From contig JAVTVJ010000985.1 of NCBI GenBank assembly GCA_034509425.1, positions 496,001 to 560,000 on the forward strand: DNA of 64,000 nucleotides, read 5' to 3'. The notes under the pieces were generated by a model, which was given only the letters and a program-made list of their open reading frames with translations, had not been told where the DNA came from and searched no databases. Source of the DNA: Eopsaltria australis. Taxonomy: Eukaryota; Chordata; Aves; Passeriformes; Petroicidae. The position numbers and the translations under genes are program-made. This document shows, in pieces, positions 26,184-38,220 of the stretch (within the stretch, counting starts at the first letter, position 1; each line of letters begins with the position of its first letter).

Positions 26184-29100
26184 CATTTCCTTTCACAGAA
26201 CAGGCTTAAGACTGTGCTCCCTCATATGACTCACTGTACCAGGGCAGCATGGATATGTTTGCCATACTGGGGATACTTGTTAGGGGGCTCAGCACCATTT
26301 TGCTGCTCTGTGTCCTGGTGAGGCTGTTCTGGAGGGCAGTCTGTCCAGCACCATTGGGTTTGGTAACTTCAGGGAGGCACTTGAACTGTGGGCAGCTCAG
26401 TATTATGAAACTTGTAAGTTTGCTTTCTTCCCAGTCTTTAGGATCTCTTGTAACTCAGTGGAGGCATAATGCTTCATGGATTTTTTGATTGAGAGGGATG
26501 TTATTTTTCTGACCGTATGTCAATTAACAGGACTCGAAAACCTACACTGTTATTTTTTCCTAATGTCAATGAGCATACTCTCTCTTGCCCCTCTATTCTT
26601 TCAGTATTTATGGCTTATGTGAAAAAGTCATGGCCCATAGTTGGAGGTTCCTTTGGGCTGGAAACAGGAAAGAGCTGGCCAGCTGCAATGTTGGGAGGGA
26701 TACACTTTACAGCAAGTCACTTGCAGCAGCTATGGTTCCATTCAGGTCTCTTTCAGACTTAAAAGGGACAAGCTTTGTGAGTGTCTCAACCACTCAGTAC
26801 AGCCACCTGCTGTTGCCATATTGAGGTCAATAGCCTCAGTTTCAGAGAATGAGAAAGGTAGTTTTTGAGCACAATGGATGAATGAAGCTGGTTGTTAGTT
26901 GTTTTGTTTTCACGTTTCTGGGGCTGACTGGATGGCATTCAAAATCCTTATCTTGGAAAAATTACTTCCATGGCTGGATGGACTTCCATTTATTTATTTA
27001 TTTTAGTAGTATCTATGAATAATTTCTAAACATAACTAGAAGTGGACTCAGCAGTTGTCTTAGCCCTTTTGTGCTTCCCATCCTTATCAATGAAGGCATT
27101 CTTTAAGGTTCTGATGCCCTGTATTGCAAATATAAATAAAATCTGACAAAATTGTAAGTACTATAGTGCTGGAAGCTGACAAAATAGGGCAAAAATTAAT
27201 TTTATGCATGAAAAATCTCATTGAGCAGATGCATGGAATTAAAGTAATTGGCACCAGAGCCTGTGGTGTATGTTGTTTATCGTTTTGTCATCACAGCCAC
27301 TCAGCCCAGTCTGTTCATGCAGCTTGTGTGATTCACTCTCCTTTGCAGGATCTGTATTAGTCTACCTAGGCAGCACAAAGGTCAGAGAAATCTCAGGGGA
27401 AAACGCCCTTTTTTTCTCATATGTGATCAGAAAATTAACACAGACCAGCTGAAACATCTGAAATGAAAATGAACCGTTTTTCTCCCTAATACATAGCAGT
27501 GACCCATAGAAGATACACAAGTCAGACAAGACCCAGAAAGGTCATTTAGGACTCATAAAATCCATTAACTAAAGTGCACAGAGCATTGCTTATAATTAAA
27601 TTGTATTTCACAAAATAAGCAAACACACAATCCTTCAAGACGCAATTGCAAAGCGTTGGCTCCTCTTCTCAGAGCACTCCACTTTCTGATTTTAACAGCA
27701 GGAAATGTCCTCCAGGTATGAAGTGGAGATAATCAAACGAAGTGGGAGATTTGAAAAGGCCAGAAGAAGTACTTCTGGTAGGTAATTCCCCTACATTAAG
27801 TGTGGAAGTGCATTTAGCTATATAGAAATACAACTATTGCTGCTTTTTTTTTCAGGCCAGAGACTGGTAATTTTGATTAATAGCTGACTGGAACTGAGGA
27901 TGTCTAACTAGTGCATCTTCTGTGTTTGACTGATAATTTTAACATTGCCAAACCCTTCAGAATTACCTTTTCTTTAAAAAACAAAAACAAATAAATGATG
28001 GGTTATCATGAAGAGGGATTTAATTTCCTGCTTAATCCATATTATGAAGTTCTCTCAATTTTGGTTTTATGTGATATGCCAGCTACGATTAATATTTTAT
28101 CAGGGAAAAGTTGTGTCCCCTGTAATCATTTACATAAGTATGTGTCTGACTAGTTCAGTAATAAGAATCTTCAATATTTAATGAAGTAGAACTTAGTAAT
28201 AAAAGTAAATAGATGCAAATTATCATCATAAGAATTTAATAATTCTTTTTTTTGATAATAAATATACATTGTATTCACATATGCACGATAAATGGTACCA
28301 CATTGTGGTTACAGAAAGGTAGAAAACCATCTCACTCATGGCTCTGACTCTAAAGCAAGAACAATATATCTTGGTAGAACTCTGAAAATATTGCTTCCAC
28401 CTGTTCTCTCCACCTGCAGGGTCAGACATCTGAGACGCTTGTGCAGATGTTCCTGAAGCATTGTCGTTAACAGGATGGTGTTTTAACATAAAGTGGTGCT
28501 TCATTCTAAAGAGATGTGGTGCAAACTCTCTCCAGATGCTCGGCTGAGTTATTAGTGGCCCAGCAGTCACAGTATGGAGGCTGAGACAGGTGACTGGCAG
28601 TAACCTGAGCACCCATTTGAAACGATGTCATCTCTGAGACATGCTCCAGTCACTCTGTTTTATGGCTGAAATCCAAAAAAACGTGTAATGCCTGTTTTTT
28701 CCTCTTTTGCAGCAGCTCAGAAATCCTCAGTTATCTCTAGGTATGGGAAAATAATTAGAACAGTGATAGGCTGAAGTCCTTTCACTATATCTCTGACTAT
28801 CACTTTTACTATCTCTTTATCCAGATTGGGATACCATTTGGATTTCTTTATCTCCTTCTTCTTAATGATAATCCCTTTTTAAATCATGCAGCTCCCTTAT
28901 TGCTTGGGTTATGTGTTAATCCTGGTGCTGGGTTTGGCCTTTGTTTTGTGTAAGGCTAGAAGAGATAATCTCCTGGCTATTAACACCTAATTTGGGTCTG
29001 TTGGGGAAACCATCTAACTAGCTATTATCCGTAGAACTCATTAGGAAATTAGCTATTTATGTACTAGTGAAGAGATTTTGTTATGTAATAAAATCTAAAA

Positions 29101-29783
29101 ATCCATTAATATGGGGCGCAGTCGGTTCTTGAAAATAAATTTATGACAATATGGCCAAAAGACAAATATGAAAATGCTACTCGTGCAATTTTAGGAATCC
29201 ACATTTTAGATTATTTGCTATTTTGGCACCTCAGTAAGGTAATTCCTCCACTCCATTCAAATAACCACACCAGATGAGGAAAGCACGTCAGTAATTTAAC
29301 ATCCTTAATTAAGCAGTATTAAGCTGAGTTTGTTGTATTTTATCACATGATTTCAGCGAGAAATTGCACATTTATCAGTTAGTGGAAAGTGATTGGCCAG
29401 CTGCAAGACTGATTTAAAATTTGTCTGCAAAAGAGTCTCAGAATGAATTCTTATTCTCTGTGTATGGCTATTTTAGCTTGAAAATGACTAATTTAATGTA
29501 CCCTGTAATTAAGGGAAAAAGCATTAGACATTGACTATGATTTCTGCAAAACATATTACTAAAAAATTCTAAGGACTGCACGGCTTTTTCCAAATGCATT
29601 TCATAGGACTTTTTCTACATGTTCATGGTGCAAAGTCAGGGAAAGGTCCAGTAGGCAGACATTATGAATCCATTAAGTCTATTATTTTTCCCCACTTTGC
29701 ATATATTCAGTTGTAATGATTTGACAGAAAGGAAGAAAGAGTATGAACCTGACAAAATACATTTTTTTTATTATTATTTGCAG

Positions 29784-29848
29784 TCTAAAGCCATAATGGT
29801 CATTGAGCCAGAGCCTGCTGAGGATAAAACACTCATTAAAAGCTTCAG
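29784..29848 (+). other. Candidate internal coding exon (65 bp)
   Basis: The upstream flank is a T-rich tract ending in TTTGCAG and the downstream flank is CAG|GTATGA, both good matches to vertebrate splice consensus. Of the three frames only one is open across the segment. It encodes 21 residues, beginning SKAIMVIEPEPAEDK and ending LIKSF, plus two bases of the next codon, so it would end in phase 2. The composition is hydrophilic and exon-like. I do not recognise the protein. AG/GT pairs bracketing short open segments also arise by chance in 64 kb, and no partner exon in compatible phase is identified in the window. Confidence 0.25.
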
Positions 29849-30615
29849 GTATGAAAACTCTCCTGTGTGAGACTGAGTCCTGCTGAGAAAAACCTACTGT
29901 AACTCCTAATAGTTCTGCTGTGCTGTCAGACACTTCTCTTTTACTCAATGTGCTCTGTGGCCTCTCGCAGCCCCTGGGGACCCCAATTTGTGTTCCATCT
30001 CTGAAGCTGTGATTGTCACACTTGCAGCAAGTGCGGCCACAGAATGTGGGACTGCAGTAATTGCTTAAGTCAGCCCAGAGTGTATATTCTCTTGTCAGCA
30101 GACACTACCAGCCTAGCATTTAAGTAGCAGCTCAAAGTTATATATTAATCTTTTACTTGCCTAGTCATCATGATTTTATTAATTAACATGTGCAGCAGAC
30201 TCCACCAGCTGTCACTGGATTTTGCCATCAGAATTATTTCCCCACTGGAAAAATATGGCTGCAAAAGTTTCTATGGTTTGGCTTCATCCTGTTGCAAATA
30301 CAGTTCTTAAGTATTCCTGGTAGCAAACTTTGCATCTAAATACCCTTATGTTCTAGGAGGTAGAAATAGTAAGCATTTCAAGATAATATCTCCATGGCAA
30401 GTTGAGGGAGTGGAAGCTGAAGCCAATATTCTTTCCAAATCTTTGCTCTTTGACTGTAGTGCATTGTGTGGGTGATATCTATTTAATTCCATTTACAGCC
30501 ACTGGTCATGCCCTCTTCAGACCTGGGAATTCATCACATAGAAAGGTAAAAGAGACGTATATGAAATTTAAGCAAGGGTAAAAACAGAGAAATATTAATT
30601 CGGATCTTCATCTGG

Positions 30616-30629
30616 CCACAGGAGGGCAG
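30616..30629 (+). promoter_or_regulatory. CTCF-like motif (weak candidate)
   Basis: The 14-mer CCACAGGAGGGCAG fits 12 of 14 positions of the CTCF core consensus. This is a visual match only. Confidence 0.18.
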
Positions 30630-31641
30630 GATTTAGGAGAAAACTTTGTGGTGTATTAAGATCAGAGAAGATGAAATGAGAAAATATTCTGATGCTATAC
30701 TGTGATTCAAATATTATTTTGACTGAAATATTGCAAAATATTGCAATACAAGCATTTTCATATATCCACAGCATGTCTGCCTGGTCTCATGAGTCCAAAT
30801 TAAACTGTGGAGTTCAACACCCCAACATTAGAAAACAGTCAGAAGTAGAGTAATGTTGTATTTGGCAGTATGTTACACAGATTACTGTAGTTACCAGGGC
30901 TTCTGTGTATGTCCCAAGACTGATCTTCTTGCTCCTGTGATTTCAAGGTAAAGGAAATGATGCAAGAATTCTTGTTTTGTAAATGTAAATCTCCAAATGG
31001 GTTAATTAGAGCTGGTGTGCCCATTTCTACTCCTTTTCAGATGAACTAGGTAACACTTGTATCTTCAATGTGAGAAGCAACATCAGCCACCTCCCACCGA
31101 AGGGTAGTGATCTGATTGCAGAAGTGCTCCTCGTCTATTGTCCTCCACAGTAGTGTAGAAAAAAACATTTTAGCCACTGACTTAAGGTCATCCGTGTATT
31201 CCATCATTGATATCGGCTGAAGCTGGCAAACACAACTTCTCACCTGCTACATCCTAGGTGGGAGCAGTGGTTCCATTTTTTTCCTGTATTGAAAGGGAGG
31301 CACAGAAGCTGGCATCCCTCAGACCCACTGGCATGTGAGTGTTCCTTCCTCCTTTCAGTCTCTGCAAAGAAATTAACAACTCAGCTTAAGCTCACAGTGT
31401 CTTGGTCTGACACAGAGGGAAGAACTCAGCCCTGTGCACTGCTCAGGGGCTGTGATTAACAGCAACAAAGCTGTTGTGCTCCAGTATAGCACAAAACACT
31501 GCTCATTTGAAGCTAACGAGTCTGAATTTGTGCTGAAAGGGAGGGAAGCAAGAAGGAGCAGCACTCACAGTTGGAGTCAGCTGAGAGGCAGTTTAAGAAA
31601 CCTTCTCCTCAGCTGTAGCTGGTTGTATCCTAGCTTCTGAC

Positions 31642-31965
31642 ATGGATGCCTGCCTGGAGCAGCATGAAAGGATTTTAACAGATGCTCACATGTCAAGTTT
31701 GAGTGAATTTGGTGTGCTCACAGGTAAGCTATGGTTAAACTGGAGATTGTGACCTCAGCTGCCTTCCTGTGCTAGTGTAGCTCCTGATTCTCCATATCAC
31801 AACCTTCTAAAGCATGCAGGGTTGCTCATGACTGAACTTCCTTCTAGCTCAAGCACGTGCTTGATGGATGTTGCTGCTTCAACTCTTTTGCTGCTTTCTT
31901 TTGTAGGAGAACCACAAAATCAGGATGAAAAATATGAAGTGTCAAAAATGCAAGGGTCTGGATAA
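31642..31965 (+). CDS. Candidate two-exon small ORF (46 codons), unrecognised
   Basis: Exon 1 starts at an ATG at 31642 with a strong Kozak context (G at -3, G at +4). It runs 27 codons plus one base, from MDACLEQHERIL to FGVLT, up to 31723. A near-perfect donor CAG|GTAAGC follows, then a 183-bp intron (31724-31906) ending in a pyrimidine-rich tract and TTTTGTAG. Exon 2 (31907-31965) continues the same frame (GEPQNQDEKYEVSKM...) to a TAA at 31963-31965. No signal peptide or membrane segment is visible. The first exon could form a short amphipathic helix. About 40-50 bp upstream, TTTAAGAAA at 31592-31600 could act as a weak TATA-like element, which is inference. It could equally be part of a non-coding transcript, the first exon of a longer gene, or chance. 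I do not recognise the protein. Confidence 0.22.
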
Positions 31966-32789
31966 GGACCCATCCTCTGAAAGACTACCTGAGCTGTGAA
32001 CAACTTTCTTAGGAAGAATAGAGAAGATCTTATTAATTACCAAAAATTACTCTGTATAGCAGAGAGACCAAAAAGGGACGTTGTAGTTGTTTTGACTCAT
32101 TCTTTTTTATGCTTTAGCACTTAACAAGGAGTCAGATGAGTTATCTTCTGCCAGCTTCTGAAATCTAAACAAAAACCCCAATTCAAACCTAAATAATAGC
32201 CTATGGACTATCTGCCAGTTTCTAGCCTCAAAATATATAAATGTGAATTTAAGACACAAATTAGAAAACAAACACTTCTAGTTTTTTCATTATGAACTAA
32301 GGAAATAGCAAAAGGTCTGGACTAAAAAGACAACTTTGAAGTGAGAGTGTGATATCATTAGTGAAAATGGATAATGGGTATAGCAGACTCTGTCAGTATT
32401 TTGACATTTGGATTTTTTAAATATATGCAACCACTTTGCAAGCTTGAAAACCTTACTCTAATGAAGAGTCTGGTGAAATAATTAACTGGTATATATTGCC
32501 AAAATGCACAGACAGATTGACCTGAAGCTTTTCGAGCATTGCAACAAACCAATATAATGTATGTAAATTACTTGGATACTGAATACAGAATCTTGCTGTG
32601 AACAGTCCATAGCCAACAGTGGCTTTGCCAAAACCTAAGGAGATTTTAGAACTAGTGGTTAGTGCTGAGCTGAAGACGTAACTCTCCAAATTGAACAGAC
32701 AAAGTATGAAAGTGAAAGGGGGAAAAAAAAAACCTCTGGCAAAGCAACTGTAAAAATACAGTTTTGACATTAAGACAAAAGAGACAAAT

Positions 32790-33030
32790 AGAATCATAGA
32801 GCCACAGACTCATTTAGGTTGGAAAAGACCCTTAAGATCAAATCTAGATTTAAACCTAAACTTTAACAAAACTGACCCAGGTGGAGGACCTTGCACTTGG
32901 CCCTGCTGAATTTCATGAGGTTCACACAGTCCCCTCTCAGGCCTGTCAAGGTCCCTCTGAGGGACATCCCCTCCCTGCAGTGTGTCCATCACACCACACA
33001 GCTTGTATAACAATCTCATTAGAATTGTGC
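32790..33030 (-). mobile_element. CR1 LINE, internally deleted, minus strand
   Basis: The left part (32790 to about 32866) is the reverse complement of a CR1 3' terminus: 'gaatcatagagccacagact' followed by 'ttggaaaagacccttaagat'. From about 32870 it switches directly to reverse-complemented ORF2: 'ctgacccaggtggaggacct', 'tgcacttggccctgctgaat' and 'ttcatgaggttcacacagtc'. On the minus strand this translates as the region just after the reverse transcriptase catalytic motif. In the plus-strand copy at 10.2 kb, the equivalent of this ORF2 point lies about 0.7 kb from the 3' end, so roughly 650 bp is missing here. The catalytic motif at the 33.02 kb edge is degraded. Confidence 0.9.
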
Positions 33031-33565
33031 TTACCCTTTCCACTCAGATACACAAACATCCCAGAATTCAGCTGTCACTGTGTCACAGTTGAGAGCACCA
33101 GCCTTACAGTAAAGCTGTTCTGATTGTTAAAATCACCAATATTACTGAAGAAAATTCCAAAAGTGAAATAAAATGTATGACCAATCATGTCTGAATTAAG
33201 AGTCAGTTCCACAGAATGTCTTGTCATAATGCTTGATGTGGAGATGTGGCCTCCAGTCCCAAAAATATTACAGTCAGCAAAGATGACAGAACCAAGAAAA
33301 ATGAATCAGTCAAGGCTCAAAGCCTGTAACAACTAAGAAGCTAAGCCTCTGAAAACAAAAATCTTGGTAGTTTAGAAGCATGAATTGTCTACAATGTGTA
33401 AAAAAGACACCAGGCACTGTAAGGCAGAAGAGCAATCCTTTTAAAAGACAGAGGAAAATTAATTTATTTCCAAGCTAGTTAAGATGTATCTAATTACATT
33501 AAAACAAAAACATGAATGTAATGATAGAATCCAGAGTACATGTGTACCTTATGATAATCATATTG

Positions 33566-33600
33566 AATTTTGTTATCTTGTTTAAATTTTGTTATCTTGT
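33566..33600. repeat. Short tandem duplication (16-mer twice)
   Basis: AATTTTGTTATCTTGT occurs at 33566-33581 and again at 33585-33600, three bases apart. This fits a local slippage duplication. Confidence 0.9.
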
Positions 33601-34460
33601 GAAAATATGATAGAAAGCAAGTGAAGAGTAATAGCTTTTCAGTGGAGGTAAATATCAGGCCTGGAATGAAAATCAGGTTTACAGATCACAAGCTAGAAAT
33701 GGTATCCCAGTACTGGGGAATAATAGGTTCAATGCTGCACTGCCAGAGCTTGCACTTCCATTTAATTCTTATACATTGAATAAGGAAGTGACTTCTTTTT
33801 GCAGGAGGTCAGATTTGGATCTCAATCGACTAGAAACTTTAACTTTTTACTGAAATGCTAAAAAAGGAGTGTAGTGCAATTTACTATATAGGAAATGATA
33901 ATTCTGGAGCCAACAATTGCACTGTAGGGGAACACAGGGAGAAAATATTGCTAAGTGTAGAAAGCTTACTCAAAACAATAATGTGATTTTTGCACAATAT
34001 AGTATTTTATTGAGTGTTTTCCAAGTATCAGGTCAGTCACGTTACAGCTTTCTTTCCTGAGATTTCTGATCTTTCTTGCAGGAGGTAACATCACATAACC
34101 TCCCTTCTCTTCCTCGACTCAGCTTGTTTAATGAATGTATTATGTTTAAAATAAGCAATGTGTCTCATCATGCTTATTAACTACTAGTTTTATAATGGCT
34201 CAAGACAAACAGTTGACAGGATGCCCAAGCAAGCAAGCGGATGCTTGCTATTAACTTCCTATATATCTTTAAAAACTGCTAAGAAAAACACAAGCCATAG
34301 GGTCCTACAAGGAGGGCCTTTTTATTATTGCTTTTTAATAAAATACTGTATGTCTTTTTATTGACAAACTCCCCTGTCTTACTGCAATTCACGCCAAAGC
34401 ACAACAAAAATTTTACATTTTCAGCAAATGAAGCCTGACACTATGAAGCTTTTGTGCTGA

Positions 34461-34502
34461 TCCTTCATGTTGAAGGGGAATCTTTTACCCATGGGTAAAA
34501 GA
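34461..34502. repeat. Hairpin followed by a perfect 22-bp palindrome
   Basis: CCTTCA-tgt-TGAAGG (34462-34476) is a short stem-loop. Four bases on, 34481-34502 is a perfect 22-bp palindrome, TCTTTTACCC followed by ATGGGTAAAAGA, centred on CCATGG. Together they could form two adjacent hairpins or a cruciform. No function is implied by sequence alone. Confidence 0.9.
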
Positions 34503-37500
34503 GTGTAAATGACTTTTAATAGTGTATATGTACTTAACTGGTGAAAGTCATCTAAGACAGAAATCTGTTTGTGGTTTCTCACAGGGAGAATTCTTATCAT
34601 GCCTGGTGATGCTCCAAATGCCCTCTCTTAATTTCTTCTAAATACTCTTTTTTGATATATTTGAAATTGAAATATAGAGTATGTCTGGATAATTGTGCAT
34701 TTGAAAGCTTTTCTCATTGCAAAGCAGTATTTCATACTTAGAGGCTTGAATCCAGAGATATTCTTCCAATAATTTTCTGCTATGTAAGTATTGGGCAGAC
34801 AACAGATTTAGAGATAAGCACAACCTACTTCATCTGTGATAGGAATCATATAATTTCAATAAACAAATTCTACAAAAAGTTGGTTATAAACTTATCATTT
34901 CACAAAGGCTGAGTCACCACTGCATTAATGGTAAAGACAGCACTAAGATAGTTTCAATCCATGTTCCCTGACACTTTTCACTTTTTTTATCCATCTTTCT
35001 GAAGAGAATCCTGGCAGCTGGTTATATCTCCTAGGGATTACCACCACCAACACAACAGAAGGTTCTAGGTGTTAAGATTACAATATTTTGTTTTCATTTA
35101 AAATCATAACTTATGCATCATGCTGGAAAATATTCAGACTTTTATTGCCACATGAAACCAGGTTCTCTTCAAAGAAACCTGCATACTTCTGTTAGTTTTA
35201 AGGTGGAGAATACTTCACACTGAAGTGCAAATATATAAATATCTGGGAACCAGAATTTTCATGGAGGAGCTATTAGTGGACAACTGTTTCTAAATTTCAA
35301 GATTATACTCTCTTTAGTACACCAAATCCTGTCTTCAATTTTTCTCATTGAACGAAAGGTAGCCATCCACATTTGTATGCCCACTAGCTTAATTCGGCTA
35401 ATTCTTACCTATCTTCAAGGATCAGTTGGAGGGGAACAAAAATAAAGCCTCACATCCTTCTGTGTATCTGGTCTTTAGTGAACAAGATTCTGAAAAACAA
35501 GTCAAAGCACAAGGAATAGCCAACTTTGATGACTGCTGTTGTGAGATTCGCAGGGAGATAATTGGCCAAAGATGCTGTTTTCTCTAGGAAAGTCTGGAAA
35601 CCTTACTTTATCTTGATAGAATCCTCCTGCTGGAAGGCAAAAACGGAAATAGTTTCCTGAGCAGTTGGTTCAGTTGTAGAGAAGAAGTCACAGGGAGTGG
35701 GAGTCTTTGTTCTTAAACTTTCTCAGATGAATTAAGTTACTCCCTCTGCATTTAATCAATAAAAAATACACATTCTTTGTACAAGTGATGAACAAGCTTA
35801 GCCTGCTTTCATGGAAACTATCAGATTTTTATCAGAATTCACAGCCTGCAAGCCAAGGCAGTCCCACAGTGGTTTAATTTGTTGGCAGGGGCCAGCTTCA
35901 CCACATCTGAGCTGATCAAACAACTCTTGCCTGGTGACTACAGAAATTAAAACATCTGTTTAGTGTAAACTTTGTAGATAATGATTTTGCCCCATTGGTG
36001 ACTTCTTATATGCTGCTTTGGTCTGGTGAGCCATGAAAACAATATCCTAGTGCACAGTTATTTGATAGAGAGAAGGAACATCTCAGTGCTGCACGTCTAG
36101 AAAATTCAATACAGTTCTGGTGAATGTTTACACCTTAAAGAGAACTTTCCAAGTGTAGGCAAGAAACATGATCCTTCTGCTTTCTCGTTACATAGTATAG
36201 AGATAAACACCTTGTAGTAACAAGAAATGTTGACCATCAGATGAATTTTTATTTGTCACATGGGATGACTCGTAAATTTTGGCACATTTGCTTTTTATTT
36301 CTATTTATTGTTTATATATTTTCATTCTGATGTTTATCCATTTTGTATGTTGAGGCTACACAAAAATGAAGAGTAATGAGGAGTGTAGATTTGCCTGCTC
36401 AGTACTGCAAAATCTGGGCTATACCTGCATTTCTGCCATCCTTTATTGGGCCTGAATAGTCATCTCATGACACTTTAATTAAATTATATTCTGTTATAAA
36501 ATATGTATTGTGTGGGATAACTCATACATGCTTTATCAAAGTTTAAAGTTGCTTAAAATGACAGCTAAACCTTTCAGTATTGTGCCAGGAAAATAATTGG
36601 CAACTTGAGCACCGTATTTAATGTCCATTTTTTAATGTCATTTTCTCAGGCCCTATTATTACTTTTTAACACACTACAGACAAATATCTGTTGATGAGTA
36701 GCAGCTTCCAAATCACCAGGAACTACACACGAATTCAATCATTTGCTAGAATTCTCAATTGAAATGGCTTGGTGTTGTGCAATCTCCTTTTCCTGCCCCA
36801 AGATACTCCAAATCCACCATTGTCCCTGCTTACTTTATGGTGGCCCAGGGCTGAAGCTCAGGAATGTTCCACTGATTAGGTGGGACCCCATCTCTCTGGG
36901 GAAAAAGAACAAGGACACACCAAAGTCTCTAAAAGTACCTTATCTGCTAACTGCATTCAGGACAATCTGTTACACACAGGGCTCTAGGCATCAAACAGAG
37001 CAGTCCTCATCACTTTCACAGCTGGAAGAGGAGGCTGGGCTCTTCTGATTTTACTGTAATAACCTAGCTCAAGCCCTCAGGTAGGAAGCTTGTCTCTCTG
37101 TCATCTTCATGCAGCAGGGTAAAGGAAGGAATTTACCTCCAAATCTGAATCTCTGCAATATTTTGAAGACCAGCCTCAGGGCTGAATTGCTCCCTTTAAG
37201 CCCAGGCACTCAACAGAAAGGAGTACATGAATCATGGGACTCAGTGGAAAAAGAGAGAAGATTCCTGACCCTCTGCTCTTTGCTTGAGGAGTCCCCTGGC
37301 ATTGGATTTCTGGGATTTGGCATGCAATGTCCCTGCTATTTACTCAAGATTTTGTTACAAATCTGTGAGATTTTTCCCCGGAACAAGAGAATGGGAGTCT
37401 CTGCTACTCTTTGCACGAGGCTACTGCGTCAGAAGTTTTTCTACCTCACCCCCTGATTATTGCACTACCACCTTCTCCCACACCAAGTCTAAAGACACTC

Positions 37501-38220
37501 GTTGCATGAATGTATTTTGGGAGCCATTCCTTGCCCTGCATAATTTCAAAGTCTAAGTATCATCAACCTTATATATATTGTCCAAACGTTAACTCAGTTT
37601 TTAAAGTTTTATTTGAATTAAGTTTAATTTAATCTAAATGGACCATTTATTGATATATGAGAAGAGAGAGAAGAGAGAAAAGATGTGAATAAAAAGGGTT
37701 ATAAATTCTTACCATTCCTAACTGAGTGATGTGAAAAGAAAGCATTTAAAATTGACATAACCTTGAATTAATGGAATCTCACCTTGAAATCTCACCCGCT
37801 TTTTCTGGAAATAGGCTGTGTTTGCTTACAGGCTCAATAACAAAAGGCTTTCCAAACTACATACTGTTTAAGCATAAGCACATCCTCAAAGAATTTTTCT
37901 GAAACACATCCAATTTAGTGTCTCAAGAAAGAACTCAGCTCTGCATGGATGTTTACTGGCAATTTCATGATGAAGTTCACACTAACTACATTAGTGTGCT
38001 GTCACTCACAAAGTTTGCATTTTGCCGTATACAAAATGTAGACATATTTTAAAACATGACCATGTTTTCCTGATAGCAATGTATGAAGTAAAGCAATAAT
38101 TGTTGTCTCCCAAATATCCAAACTTAGAGATAAATTGAGTAATCTTTAATAGTAAAGGGCAATATGATGCCTCACTGCACCAAGTCATTTCAAGGAAATA
38201 TTGTATCTCATTAGGTATCT

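Larger units (their letters stand above)
26184..32789. other. Unique DNA with exon-like signals
   Basis: This stretch has no named gene or repeat. It contains the most exon-like signals of the window: splice-flanked segments at 28713-28740 and 29784-29848, and a candidate two-exon ORF at 31642-31965. It also has a compact block rich in transcription-factor-like motifs at about 29090-29520. The short overlapping open frames at 26.2-26.9 kb show no domain. Confidence 0.6.
33031..38220. other. Unique AT-rich DNA, no gene seen
   Basis: No named gene or transposon. It contains a duplicated 16-mer at 33566-33600 and a 22-bp palindrome at 34481-34502. Between about 36.73 and 37.56 kb the sequence is GC-richer than its surroundings and has two consecutive plus-strand open frames (36743-37048, 37109-37456) without recognisable domains. 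This could be an old unclassified repeat or an untranslated exon. Confidence 0.6.

Noticed and set aside
37978..37998. 8-bp inverted repeat CACACTAA / TTAGTGTG
   Set aside because: Arms this short with a small loop are expected several times by chance in this window.
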